In this document: one piece after another, positions 33,581 through 42,241 of the stretch | Layout: the number at the start of each line of letters is the position of its first letter | How positions within the stretch are numbered: the first letter of the stretch is position 1 | DNA from: Nonomuraea montanisoli | Lineage (GTDB): Bacteria; Actinomycetota; Actinomycetes; Streptosporangiales; Streptosporangiaceae | Length of the DNA: 64,000 nucleotides | NCBI RefSeq assembly: GCF_013363975.1 | Contig: NZ_JABWGN010000004.1 | Location: 124,001-188,000 of the forward strand | Direction of reading: 5' to 3' | Made by a program: the position numbers and the translations under genes | The notes under the pieces: generated by a model | The model's input: only the letters and a program-made list of their open reading frames with translations | What the model was told of the DNA's origin: nothing | Database searches by the model: none

Positions 33581-35064
33581 GCCCGGACCTCCTCGGCGCC
33601 GGGCGTGGCCGGGGCGCTCTCCTGGGCCCGTACCCGCGACCGGCCGAGCAGGAAGGTGGCGGCGAAGGCGACCGCGAGCGCGGCCAGCACGCCCAGGTTG
33701 GCGTAGGCCCAGTCGCCCTGCCGGCCGCCGAGCCCGAGGGGGCCGAGCAGGTAGCCCTGCCAGGCCAGCCACTGCTCGGTGCCGTTGGTGACCAGGCCCC
33801 AGCCGACGAGGGTGGCGGCGACGACGACCGCGATGGGCAGCAGCGGCACGTCGCCGTAGCGGCCCGCCGGGCGGTACAGGTCGGCCTCGTCGTAGTCGCG
33901 GCGGCGCAGCGCCAGGTCCGCCAGCATGACGCCGCACCAGGCGGCGATCGGGATGCCGAGCGTGATGAGGAACGCCATGAACGGAGTGAGGAAGTCGTCG
34001 GCGAAGAACACGATGTAGACGGTGCCCGCGACCATGAGCGCGCCGTCGATCAGGGCGGCGACGGGGCGGGGGGCCCGCAGGCCGGCCGCGAGCAGGGCGA
34101 GGCCGGAGGAGTAGATGTCGAGCACCGCGCCGCCGACCAGGCCGAGCACCGCCACCACCGCGAACGGGACGAGGAACCAGGTGGGCAGCACCGTGGTCAG
34201 CGCCCCGATCGGGTCGCCGGCGACGGCCTTGTCGAGGTCCGGCGACGAGCCGGCCAGCAGCAGGCCGAACACGAGCAGCACGAGCGGCGCCAGCGACCCG
34301 CCGAACGTCGTCCAGCCCACCACGCCCGCGCTCGACGAGCGGCGCGGCAGGTAGCGGGAGTAGTCGGCGGCCGCGTTGACCCAGCCCAGCCCGAACCCGG
34401 TCACCATGAACACCAGGGTGCCGACGAAGCTCTGCGCCGGGCCCGCGGGGATCGCCCGCACCGCGTCCCAGTGGATCTCGGGCAGCACCAGGACGGCGTA
34501 CATCACGGTCAGCGCGCCGGTCACCACGGTGATCACGGTCTGCAGGCGCATGATGACGTCGAAGCCCATGACGCCGGCCGCGACGACCAGCGCGGTCACC
34601 ACGACGAGCGCGATCACCTTGGTGGAGGTGCCGCCGCCCCAGCCGAGGCGCTCGAAGACGGTCGCGGCGGCGAGCGTGGCCAGTGCGGTGAGAGCCGTCT
34701 CCCAGCCGACGGTGAGCATCCAGGAGATCGCGGAGGGCAGCCGGTTGCCGCGCACGCCGAACGCCGCCCGGCTCAGCACCATCGTCGGCGCCGAGCCGCG
34801 CTTGCCTGCCACGGCGACGAACCCGCACAGCAGGAAGGAGAAGACGATGCCGACGGCACCGGCGACCAGGGCCTGCCAGAACGAGACGCCGAAGCCGAGG
34901 GCGAAGGAGCCGTAGCTCAGCCCGAGAACGGAGACGTTGGCCCCGAACCAGGGCCAGAAGAGCTGGCGCGGGCGTCCCTTGCGGTCGGCGTCGCCGATCA
35001 CGTCCAGCCCGTGCGTCTCCACCTTGAGCCGCGCGCCGGCCCGTGCGTCCTGCGTGTCGTCCAT
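33577..35064 (-). CDS. NCS1 nucleobase/hydantoin permease
   Basis: A 495-residue cation symporter with about 12 helices of the cytosine-permease (CodB/PUCI) family. Signatures: FWPWFGANVSVLGLSYGSFALG, VLSRAAFGVRGNRLPS and GLGWVNAAADYSRYLPR. The ATG at 35064 (MDDTQDAR), with AGGTC upstream, is chosen; a longer start 20 codons upstream would lack the usual N-terminus. Translationally coupled to the cysteine hydrolase. Confidence 0.9.
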   Translation of the reverse strand: MDDTQDARAGARLKVETHGLDVIGDADRKGRPRQLFWPWFGANVSVLGLSYGSFALGFGVSFWQALVAGAVGIVFSFLLCGFVAVAGKRGSAPTMVLSRAAFGVRGNRLPSAISWMLTVGWETALTALATLAAATVFERLGWGGGTSTKVIALVVVTALVVAAGVMGFDVIMRLQTVITVVTGALTVMYAVLVLPEIHWDAVRAIPAGPAQSFVGTLVFMVTGFGLGWVNAAADYSRYLPRRSSSAGVVGWTTFGGSLAPLVLLVFGLLLAGSSPDLDKAVAGDPIGALTTVLPTWFLVPFAVVAVLGLVGGAVLDIYSSGLALLAAGLRAPRPVAALIDGALMVAGTVYIVFFADDFLTPFMAFLITLGIPIAAWCGVMLADLALRRRDYDEADLYRPAGRYGDVPLLPIAVVVAATLVGWGLVTNGTEQWLAWQGYLLGPLGLGGRQGDWAYANLGVLAALAVAFAATFLLGRSRVRAQESAPATPGAEEVRA

Positions 35065-35171
35065 GTGACCTGCCTGTCTCGATCCTTCCAGCCGAACGTA
35101 GGGGCCGGTTTCGGACGGCGTCAATGGTGATATTCCTCCCCTTCCCGGAATGAACCATGGACAGGCCAGAG

Positions 35172-35217
35172 TTAGATAGTTACGCTATCCACTCTGTCGG
35201 ATAGCGTAACTATCTAA
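35172..35217. promoter_or_regulatory. Large perfect inverted repeat at doxX promoter
   Basis: The arms TTAGATAGTTACGCTATCC (35172-35190) and its exact inverse (35199-35217) are separated by 8 bp. Each arm also has GATAG/CTATC inner symmetry around a 5-bp centre, so it looks like two operator sites head to head for a TetR- or MarR-type repressor. It ends immediately before the AAAGGAG ribosome site of the DoxX gene. No regulator gene adjoins it. Confidence 0.8.
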
Positions 35218-35227
35218 AGGAGCGCCC

Positions 35228-35752
35228 ATGTTCGGCCTCATCATCCTGCTCCTCGCCACCCTGGCCGGCCTGCGCCTGCTGGGCGCGCTGGGCGTGCGCC
35301 GGTTCGCGAGCTGGCCCGCCAGCGGCGCGCACGCCCTTTCACTGCTTCTCCTCGTCACCGCGAGCGCGCACTTCGTTCCGGCGGGGGTCACAGTCATGCC
35401 CACCCACGCCGACCTGGTCGCCATGGTGCCGCCGTTCATGCCGTTCCCGAGCCTCATGGTGTACGCGACCGGCGTGCTGGAGCTGCTCGGCGCGGCCGGG
35501 CTGGTCATGGCGGCGACCCGGCGGGCGGCGGGCCTCGCCCTCGCGCTGCTCTTCGTGCTGCTGCTGCCGGCCAACGTGTACGCGGCGCTGGCCGGCGTGC
35601 CGTTCCAGGGCGGCCCGGCCACGCCGCTCTGGGTGCGGATCCCCGAGCAGGGCCTCTACATCGCGGTCGCGCTCTGGGCGGCCCGCTCGGCCGACGGCTC
35701 CCTGATCCCCCGCCCGGCCGGGACGGCGGCGGTCGCCGCGGCCCGCCGGTAG
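35228..35752 (+). CDS. DoxX-family membrane protein
   Basis: A 174-residue four-helix membrane protein. The DoxX-like pattern is seen in HFVPAGVTVMPTHADLVAMVPPFMPFPSLMVYATGVLELLGAAGL, given here from residue 48 on by its core words FMPFPSLMVYATGVLELLGA. DoxX proteins take part in redox or quinone-linked membrane processes. It is under the large palindrome and divergent from the permease operon. Confidence 0.82.
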   Translation: MFGLIILLLATLAGLRLLGALGVRRFASWPASGAHALSLLLLVTASAHFVPAGVTVMPTHADLVAMVPPFMPFPSLMVYATGVLELLGAAGLVMAATRRAAGLALALLFVLLLPANVYAALAGVPFQGGPATPLWVRIPEQGLYIAVALWAARSADGSLIPRPAGTAAVAAARR

Positions 35753-35927
35753 CGCACCGTCACGTCCTCGACCTCCCCGACGGGCACGGACGTGTCGGTT
35801 CGCGCTCGGTGTCATGGTTTGCCACGCCCCGGTACGCGGTACAGCACTACAGACAGTGACCGAACGGACACTGATCGGCGACGCCAGGCCGACGAGGCCG
35901 TGACGGCCGGCAAGGGGGCTCGGGGCC
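35753..35927 (+). promoter_or_regulatory. Leader/promoter region of the hydrogenase operon
   Basis: This 175-bp stretch precedes hhyS and must carry the main promoter of the hydrogenase locus. A CAGTG/CACTG inverted pair around ACCGAACGGA (35854-35872) is the only symmetric element noticed. No clear sigma-70 boxes were seen. Confidence 0.35.
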
Positions 35928-36971
35928 ATGACCACAACCAGACCGGACACCGCGGTGGACGAGGTGCACATCCTGTGGACCTCCGAGGGCATGAGCTGCG
36001 ACGGCGACACCGTGTCGGTCACGGCCGCCTCGCTGCCGAGCATCGAGGACGTCCTGCTCGGGCTCGTGCCCGGACTGCCCAAGGTCCACCTGCACAACAA
36101 GGTGCTGGCCAAGGAGACCGGCAGCGAGTTCATGGTGGCCTTCCACGAGGCCGCGGCCGGGCGGCTCGGGCCGTACATCTTCGTGGTCGAGGGGTCCGTC
36201 CCCAACGAGAAGATCAACGGCGACGGCTTCTGGACGTCGATGGGCAACGACCCGGCCACCGGGCAGCCGATCACGGTCAACCAGTGGATCGACCGGCTCG
36301 CGCCGGGCGCGTGGGCCGTGATCGCCATCGGCACGTGCGCCGCGTACGGCGGCATCCACGCCATGGCGGGCAACCCGACCGGGTGCATGGGGCTCGGCGA
36401 CTACCTCGGCGCGGACTTCCGCTCCGCCGGCGGCCTGCCCATCGTCAACGTGCCCGGCTGCCCGGTGCAGCCGGACAACTTCATGGAGACCCTGACCTGG
36501 CTGCTGTACCAGGCGGCCGGCCTCGCGCCGATGATCCCGCTCGACCGGCAGCTCCGGCCGACGTGGCTGTTCGGCAAGACGGTCCACGAGGGCTGCGACC
36601 GGGCCGGCTACTACGAGCAGGGCGACTTCGCCCGCGACTACAACTCGCCCAAGTGCCAGGTCAAGATCGGCTGCTGGGGTCCCGTCGTCAACTGCAACGT
36701 CACCAAGCGCGGCTGGATGGACGGGCTCGGCGGCTGCCCCAACGTGGGCGGCATCTGCATCGGCTGCACGATGCCCGGCTTCCCGGACAAGTTCATGCCG
36801 TTCATGGACCAGCCGCCCGGCGCGTCCGTCTCCTCCGGGACGGCCGGCGTCTACGGCGCGATGATCCGCCGCCTGCGGGCCATCACCAACAAGACGGCCA
36901 ACAAAGAGCCGAAGTGGCGTCACAACGAAGACAAGCTGACCAGCGGATACGACCCCCGGTGGCGGGGCTAG
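35928..36971 (+). CDS. hhyS: [NiFe]-hydrogenase small subunit, group 1h
   Basis: A 347-residue electron-transfer subunit of the actinobacterial high-affinity hydrogenase (group 1h, formerly group 5), which oxidises atmospheric H2. The N-terminal TSEGMSCDGDTVSVTAA has Cys24 and Asp27 where other hydrogenases have CxxC: the proximal cluster is ligated by three Cys and one Asp, the mark of this group and linked to oxygen tolerance. Later cysteines are in IGTCAAYGG, PTGCMG, VPGCPVQPDN, HEGCDRAGYYEQG, GCWGPVVNCNV and GGICIGCTMPGFPD. No Tat signal is present. The large subunit starts 16 nt downstream. Confidence 0.95.
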   Translation: MTTTRPDTAVDEVHILWTSEGMSCDGDTVSVTAASLPSIEDVLLGLVPGLPKVHLHNKVLAKETGSEFMVAFHEAAAGRLGPYIFVVEGSVPNEKINGDGFWTSMGNDPATGQPITVNQWIDRLAPGAWAVIAIGTCAAYGGIHAMAGNPTGCMGLGDYLGADFRSAGGLPIVNVPGCPVQPDNFMETLTWLLYQAAGLAPMIPLDRQLRPTWLFGKTVHEGCDRAGYYEQGDFARDYNSPKCQVKIGCWGPVVNCNVTKRGWMDGLGGCPNVGGICIGCTMPGFPDKFMPFMDQPPGASVSSGTAGVYGAMIRRLRAITNKTANKEPKWRHNEDKLTSGYDPRWRG

Positions 36972-36987
36972 AAGGGGGATCGTCGAG

Positions 36988-38781
36988 GTGACGACCAAGG
37001 CAGAGCAGGCCCAGGAGACCCGCCAGCTGGTGGACATGTCCTGGGACCCGATCACCAGGATCATCGGCAACCTGGGCATCTACACCAAGATCGACTTCGA
37101 GAACAGGCAGGTCGTGGAGTGCAAGAGCACCTCGTCCCTGTTCCGGGGCTACAGCGTGTTCATGAAGGGCAAGGACCCGCGCGACGCGCACTTCATCACC
37201 AGCCGCATCTGCGGCATCTGCGGTGACAACCACGCCGTCTGCTCGATCTACGCGCAGAACATGGCGTACGGCATCAAGCCCCCGCCGCTCGCCGACTGGA
37301 TCATCAACCTCGGCGAGGCCGCCGAGTACATGTTCGACCACACCCTGTTCCAGGACAACCTGGTCTTCGTCGACTACTGCGAGCAGATGGTCAAGGAGAC
37401 CAACCCGAGCATGCTGCGCCGCGCCGAGACCACCGAGGCGCCCCGCGGCCACCTGCACGGCTACCGCACCATCGCCGACATCATGCGCGCCTTCAACCCG
37501 TTCACCGGCGCGATGTACAAGGAGGCGCTGCAGGTCAGCCGGCTCACCCGGGAGATGTGCTGCCTCATGGAGGGCCGGCACGTCCACCCCTCGACCCTCT
37601 ACCCGGGCGGCGTCGGCACGGTCGCCACGCCCCAGGTGTTCACCGACTACCTGGTGCGGCTGATCCGGGCGCTCGACTTCGTCAAGCGGGCCGTCCCGAT
37701 GAACGACGACGTCTTCGACTTCTTCTACCAGGCGCTGCCCGGCTACGAGGAGGTCGGCCGGCGGCGGGTGCTGCTGGGCTGCTGGGGCGCCTTCCAGGAC
37801 CCCAACGTCTGCGACTACGACTACCGGCACATGGACGAGTGGGGCCGGGCCATGTTCGTCACGCCCGGGATCGTGGTGGACGGCGAGCTGATCACCACGA
37901 ACCTCGTCGACATCAACCTCGGCATCCGGATCCTGCTCGGCAGCTCGTACTACGACGACTGGCAGAACGAGGAGAAGTTCGTCACCCACGACCCCCTCGG
38001 CAACCCGGTCGACCAGCGCCACCCGTGGAACCAGACGACGCTGCCCAAGCCGCAGAGACGCGACTTGGAGCACGGCAACTACAGCTGGGTGATGAGCCCC
38101 CGCTGGCACGACCGGCGCACCGGCGACCACCTGGCGCTCGACACCGGTGGCGGGCCGCTGGCCCGGCTGTGGACCACGGCGCTGGCCGGGCTGGTCGACG
38201 CGGGCGGCGTCCGCGCCACCGGGCACAGCGTGGAGATCAACCTGCCGAAGTCCGGCTCCATGCCGGAGATGCGGCTGGAGTGGCACGTGCCGAAGTGGGC
38301 CAACACGATCGAGCGCAACCGGGCCCGCATGTACTTCGTCGCCTACGCCGCCGCGCTGGCCTTCCACTTCGTCGACCAGGCGCTCAACGACGTCAGGGCC
38401 GGGCGCACCAAGGTCTTCACCGACTTCGACGTGCCGGACGAGGCGATCGGCTGCGGCTTCCACGAGGCCGTGCGGGGCGTGCTGTCGCACCACATGGTCA
38501 TCCGCAACGGGAAGATCGCCAACTACCACCCGTACCCGCCCACGCCGTGGAACGCCAGCCCGCGCGACGTCTACGGCACTCCGGGGCCGTACGAGGACGC
38601 GGTGCAGGGGCTGCCCATCTTCGAGGAGAACGGCCCCGAGAACTTCAAGGGCATCGACATCATGCGGACCGTGCGCAGCTTCGACCCGTGCCTGCCCTGC
38701 GGCGTGCACATGTACGTCGGCGGCGGCAAGGTGCTGCGGCAGGTCCACTCCCCCACCCTCGGCACGAGCGTCCCGGGCTGA
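36988..38781 (+). CDS. hhyL: [NiFe]-hydrogenase large subunit, group 1h
   Basis: A 597-residue catalytic subunit. The L1 motif RICGICGDNH supplies Cys75 and Cys78; the L2 motif DPCLPCGVH supplies Cys568 and Cys571 plus His574, so all four nickel ligands are cysteines and none is Sec. A tail of 23 residues after His574 would be cut by the maturation protease encoded at 42127. GTG start. Co-translated with hhyS and followed closely by the NifU-like gene. Confidence 0.95.
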   Translation: MTTKAEQAQETRQLVDMSWDPITRIIGNLGIYTKIDFENRQVVECKSTSSLFRGYSVFMKGKDPRDAHFITSRICGICGDNHAVCSIYAQNMAYGIKPPPLADWIINLGEAAEYMFDHTLFQDNLVFVDYCEQMVKETNPSMLRRAETTEAPRGHLHGYRTIADIMRAFNPFTGAMYKEALQVSRLTREMCCLMEGRHVHPSTLYPGGVGTVATPQVFTDYLVRLIRALDFVKRAVPMNDDVFDFFYQALPGYEEVGRRRVLLGCWGAFQDPNVCDYDYRHMDEWGRAMFVTPGIVVDGELITTNLVDINLGIRILLGSSYYDDWQNEEKFVTHDPLGNPVDQRHPWNQTTLPKPQRRDLEHGNYSWVMSPRWHDRRTGDHLALDTGGGPLARLWTTALAGLVDAGGVRATGHSVEINLPKSGSMPEMRLEWHVPKWANTIERNRARMYFVAYAAALAFHFVDQALNDVRAGRTKVFTDFDVPDEAIGCGFHEAVRGVLSHHMVIRNGKIANYHPYPPTPWNASPRDVYGTPGPYEDAVQGLPIFEENGPENFKGIDIMRTVRSFDPCLPCGVHMYVGGGKVLRQVHSPTLGTSVPG

Positions 38782-38787
38782 GCCGCG

Positions 38788-39315
38788 ATGAACGACCACG
38801 AGGTGACCGAGCGGGTGCGCCGCGTCGAGGAGCTCCTCGAGAGCGGCGCCGACCCGCGGGCGGTCGAGCTCGCCGAGGCGCTGCTCGACCTGTACGGCGA
38901 GGCGCTCGCGCGGATCATGACGGTGGCCAGGGCGGCCGGCGGCGGCCTGCCGGAGCGGATCGCCGCCGACGACCTGGTCGCGCACCTGCTGCTGCTGCAC
39001 AACCTGCACCCGCTGGACGCGAACACCCGCATCCGCCACGCGCTGGACGGGGTCCGCGACCGGCTCGGCGGCGCGGAGCCGGAGATCGTCGCCGTCGAGG
39101 AGGACGCGGTGCGGCTGCGGCTGCGCCCGGCTCCCGGGGCGAAGGGCGGCTGCGGCTCCACGGCGGCGCGGACGCGCTCGGCCGTGGAACAGGCGGTGCG
39201 GGACGCGGCGCCCGAGTTCGAGCGGGTGGTGGTCGAGGAGGAGGCCCCGGCCCCGCCCGAGCCGGTGGTGATCCCCGTGGAGAGCCTGCTGCGGGCGCCG
39301 GGGACGCGGGCGTGA
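38788..39315 (+). CDS. NifU-like domain protein of the hydrogenase operon
   Basis: A 175-residue protein. The C-terminal part resembles a NifU scaffold domain (RIRHALDGVRDRLGGAEPEIVAVEEDAVRLRLRPAPG and GGCGSTAARTRSAVEQAVRDAAPEFERV), but the usual CxxC of Fe-S scaffolds is reduced to a single cysteine in GGCGS. The N-terminal half is a helical region (residues 1-75). Genes like it always follow hhyL in actinobacteria, so a role in Fe-S delivery or as an assembly factor is likely (inference). Confidence 0.75.
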   Translation: MNDHEVTERVRRVEELLESGADPRAVELAEALLDLYGEALARIMTVARAAGGGLPERIAADDLVAHLLLLHNLHPLDANTRIRHALDGVRDRLGGAEPEIVAVEEDAVRLRLRPAPGAKGGCGSTAARTRSAVEQAVRDAAPEFERVVVEEEAPAPPEPVVIPVESLLRAPGTRA

Positions 39316-39325
39316 GGCGGCCGCG

Positions 39326-40123
39326 ATGAGCGCCCCGGCCGGCGGGCGGGTCCCGGGCGACGCGCTGCGCAGGCTCATCGCCCGCGCGGGCGCGGCCCCC
39401 GGAGGTCCGCGCCCGTCGCCGTCCTCACCGCCCTCGCCGTCCTCGCCGCTCTCGCCGCTCTCGCCGCTCTCGCCGTCCGGGGCCGGCGGTGTCGCGGAAC
39501 CGGAGGGGGCGTGCGAGCTGTGCGCCGCGCCTCTGGACGCGCCGCACCGCCACCTGCTCGACCTGGCGGCCCGCGAGCTGCGCTGCGCCTGCCGTCCCTG
39601 CTCGGTGCTGTTCGCCCAGCCGCGCGAGGCCCCGTCCGCGGAGGAGGGCGGCGGCGGGCGCTACCGGCTGGTGCCGGACCGCCGGTGGCTGCTCGACGAC
39701 TTCGACCTGGACGACGCCACGTGGGACGAGCTGGGCATCCCGGTACGGATGGCGTTCCTCTTCCACGACGCGGCGGCCGGCCGCACCGCGCTGTTCTACC
39801 CGAGCCCCGGCGGTCCGGTGGAGTCGCCGCTGGAGCCGGCCCTGTGGCGGCGGCTGGAGGAGGCCAACCCCGTGCTGCGGCGGCTGACGCCGGACGTCGA
39901 GGCCCTGCTCGTCAACCGGACCGGCGCCGCCGCGGAGCACTGGATCGTGCCGGTGGACGACTGCTACCGCCTGGTCGGGCTGCTGCGCACCCACTGGAAG
40001 GGGCTCGCCGGCGGCCCGCGCGTCTGGGACGCGGTCGGCGGCTTCTTCACCGAGCTACGCCAGGGGTCGGCGATCGTGACCCCGGCCGGACACCCGACGC
40101 ACATCCGAGGGGGAACGCGATGA
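39326..40123 (+). CDS. DUF5947-type hydrogenase-locus protein
   Basis: A 265-residue protein with a zinc-finger-like quartet: CELCAAPLDAPHRHLLD and LRCACRPCSVLF. After a Pro/Ser repeat at residues 35-52 (coded by short repeats at 39415-39480) comes an alpha/beta region with WLLDDFDLDDATWDELGIP and WIVPVDDCYRLVGLLRTHW. It matches proteins known to me as DUF5947 found only with group 1h hydrogenases; function unknown. Its stop overlaps the next small gene (ATGA). Confidence 0.75.
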   Translation: MSAPAGGRVPGDALRRLIARAGAAPGGPRPSPSSPPSPSSPLSPLSPLSPSGAGGVAEPEGACELCAAPLDAPHRHLLDLAARELRCACRPCSVLFAQPREAPSAEEGGGGRYRLVPDRRWLLDDFDLDDATWDELGIPVRMAFLFHDAAAGRTALFYPSPGGPVESPLEPALWRRLEEANPVLRRLTPDVEALLVNRTGAAAEHWIVPVDDCYRLVGLLRTHWKGLAGGPRVWDAVGGFFTELRQGSAIVTPAGHPTHIRGGTR

Positions 40124-40344
40124 CCAGCACGAGCGAGACGCAGATCAGGACCGGACGGCCGCAGGTGCACCCGGACACGCCCTCGCACATCGACGGCGTC
40201 AACGAGGGCAACTCCGTCGGCCACTACGAGAGCCAGGTCGGGCACCTCGTCGACGGCCGCTCGACGGCCGCGCGCTCCACCGGCATCAACGCCGCGGACC
40301 GCGACCCCATCATGCCCGGCATGCCGAACCTCTCCCCCGCCTGA
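40120..40344 (+). CDS. Small conserved hydrogenase-operon protein (74 aa)
   Basis: A 74-residue hydrophilic protein of unknown function (HPDTPSHIDGVNEGNSVGHY, HLVDGRSTAARSTGINAADRDPIMP). It is 4-nt coupled to the gene before and separated by 3 nt from the gene after, so it is surely translated. The Gly/Asn-rich, low-helix sequence suggests a flexible polypeptide that may bind a partner. Confidence 0.7.
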   Translation: MTSTSETQIRTGRPQVHPDTPSHIDGVNEGNSVGHYESQVGHLVDGRSTAARSTGINAADRDPIMPGMPNLSPA

Positions 40345-40347
40345 GCC

Positions 40348-41103
40348 GTGCGCGACACGACGGCACCGAGGGCCGGGACGGCGGCAGCCGCCGTCCCGGC
40401 CCTGCGCGACACGGCCGGGCAGGTCCCCGCCAAGCTCGACACGGCCGCGGAGGTCCCGGCCCTGCGCATCACGGTCGAGGGCGTCCAGGCCGCCGAGTTC
40501 GCGGCCGCGCCGACGCTGGAGTTCGCGCTGCGGATCGCCGGCGCCGGCGGGGCGGAGGTGCGCGCGGTCGTCCTGGAGACGCAGCTCCGCATCGCCGTCA
40601 CGCGCCGCGGCTACGACGAGGCGTGCCGCGAACGCCTCGCCGGCCTGTTCGGGCCGCCCGAGCTGTGGGGACGCAGGCCCGCCAGCCTGCTGTGGGCGCA
40701 GATCGTCACGCAGCTCCCGGCCTTCACCGGGGAGACGACCGCGCCGCTCCGGGTGCCCTGCACCTACGACTTCGACGTGGCCGCCGCCAAGTACCTCGAC
40801 GGCGTCCGCGACGGCGAGATCCCGCTGGAGTTCCTCTTCAGCGGCACGGTGTTCTCGCTGGCCGGCGGCATGCTGCGGGCCACGCGGATCCCGTGGGACA
40901 CCGAGGCCGGCTTCCGCATGCCGGCCGCCACCTGGCGGGACCTCATGGACCGCTACTTCCCGGGCGCGGCGTGGCTGCGGCTGGGCCGTGACACGTTCGA
41001 CCGGCTGCACGCCTACCGGACCCGCCACGCGCTGCCGGGCTGGGACGACGTGGTCGAGTCGCTGCTGAAGGCGGGAGCCGATGGACGAGCCGATGGTCGA
41101 TGA
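40348..41103 (+). CDS. DUF6084-type hydrogenase-locus protein
   Basis: A 251-residue protein. After an Ala-rich repeat leader (residues 1-40) comes a compact beta-rich fold: LRITVEGVQAAEFAAAPTLEFALRIA, PCTYDFDVAAAKYLDGVRDGEIPLEFLFSGTVF and IPWDTEAGFRMPAATWRDLMDRYFPG. It resembles the family I know as DUF6084, which occurs with group 1h hydrogenases; role unknown. The 3' end overlaps the next gene by 23 nt. Confidence 0.72.
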   Translation: MRDTTAPRAGTAAAAVPALRDTAGQVPAKLDTAAEVPALRITVEGVQAAEFAAAPTLEFALRIAGAGGAEVRAVVLETQLRIAVTRRGYDEACRERLAGLFGPPELWGRRPASLLWAQIVTQLPAFTGETTAPLRVPCTYDFDVAAAKYLDGVRDGEIPLEFLFSGTVFSLAGGMLRATRIPWDTEAGFRMPAATWRDLMDRYFPGAAWLRLGRDTFDRLHAYRTRHALPGWDDVVESLLKAGADGRADGR

Positions 41104-42130
41104 GGACGAGCAGCCGCCCCTGGACCAGGTGCGGCGCATCGCGCGGGCCGTGCTGTACGAGGGCTACCTGCTGTGGCCGTACCGGCAGTCGGCGCTGAAG
41201 AACCGGCACCGCTGGACGATCGGCGGCGTCCACCCCGAGCCCTACGGACGCGAGCACGACGGCCATCCGTGGCTCATGCGCACCCAGTGCCTCGTGGAGG
41301 CCGGCGCGGGCGCGAGCGTGGACGTGCGGGTGCGCTACCTGCACGTCGTCGCGCGAGAGCCCGCCCTGGTGCGGGACGGCGTCGCGGAGCCCGTGCCGGA
41401 GCTGGTCGCCGGGGGCCTGCGGGTGCTGCCCCGGGAGGAGGCGGTCGAGCAGGAGGCGGCGGCGTGCGGCCTGGCCCTGGAGGACCTGGCGCGGCGGCCG
41501 TTCCGCGCGGCGATCGAGGTGCCCGCGGGACAGGACGCCGAGCCGCTGCCGGACACCGGCCCGGTCGCGGAGGGCAGGCCGGTGGGCACGGTGATACGGC
41601 ACTGGGAGGCGCTGCGCGGGCACGTCGAGGTGAGCGCCGAGGAGCTGGAGCCCGGCCTCCACCGGCTGACGGCCGACGTGGTCAACACGACCCCGTGGCC
41701 CGGCGGCACCCGTACCGACCTGATGCGGCGCACGCTGGTGTCGGCGCACACCGTGCTGCACGCGCGCGACGGACGGTTCGTGTCGCTCATGGACCCGCCC
41801 GAGGAGCTGCGCGACCACGCGGAGGGCTGCCGCAGCCTCGGCGTCTGGCCGGTGCTCGTCGGCGAGGAGGGCGAGCGGCACACGATGCTGTCGGCGCCGA
41901 TCATCCTGTACGACCACCCGCGGATCTCGCCGGAGAGCCCCGGCGACCTGTTCGACGCGACGGAGATCGACCAGCTCCTGACGCTGAGCGTGCTGGCGCT
42001 CAGCGAGGAGGAGAAGCGCGAGATCCGCGAGGGCGACCCGCGCGGCCGGGAGATCCTGGAGCGCTGCGACGGCCTCACGTCCGAGCAGCTCATGCGCCTG
42101 CACGGCGTCCTGCGCACGGACCCGACATGA
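41081..42130 (+). CDS. Conserved hydrogenase-locus protein (349 aa)
   Basis: A 349-residue protein of unknown function. It begins acidic, then reads VLYEGYLLWPYRQSALKNRHRWTIGG and HPWLMRTQCLVEAG; the C-terminal part has SLMDPPEELRDHAEGCRSLGVWPVLVGEEGERHTMLSAPIILYDHP. No catalytic motif was recognised. The gene overlaps both its neighbours, so it belongs to the same message as the structural genes. Confidence 0.68.
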   Translation: MDEPMVDEDEQPPLDQVRRIARAVLYEGYLLWPYRQSALKNRHRWTIGGVHPEPYGREHDGHPWLMRTQCLVEAGAGASVDVRVRYLHVVAREPALVRDGVAEPVPELVAGGLRVLPREEAVEQEAAACGLALEDLARRPFRAAIEVPAGQDAEPLPDTGPVAEGRPVGTVIRHWEALRGHVEVSAEELEPGLHRLTADVVNTTPWPGGTRTDLMRRTLVSAHTVLHARDGRFVSLMDPPEELRDHAEGCRSLGVWPVLVGEEGERHTMLSAPIILYDHPRISPESPGDLFDATEIDQLLTLSVLALSEEEKREIREGDPRGREILERCDGLTSEQLMRLHGVLRTDPT

Positions 42131-42241
42131 CCGGCCGTCCCGACGGCGGCCCGACGCGTCCCGACATGAACGGCCGTCCGGACGGCGGCCCGGCCCTTCC
42201 CGACATGAACGGCCGTCCGGACGGCGGCCCGGCGCTTCCCG
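42125..42241 (+). repeat. 39-bp in-frame tandem repeat
   Basis: Three copies of a 39-bp unit encode MNGRPDGGP(A/T)(L/R)PD at the N-terminus of the fused protease. The period is a multiple of three, so the frame is kept. Confidence 0.75.

Noticed and set aside
36988..38781. Possible NiFeSe hydrogenase
   Set aside because: All four nickel-ligand positions are cysteine codons.
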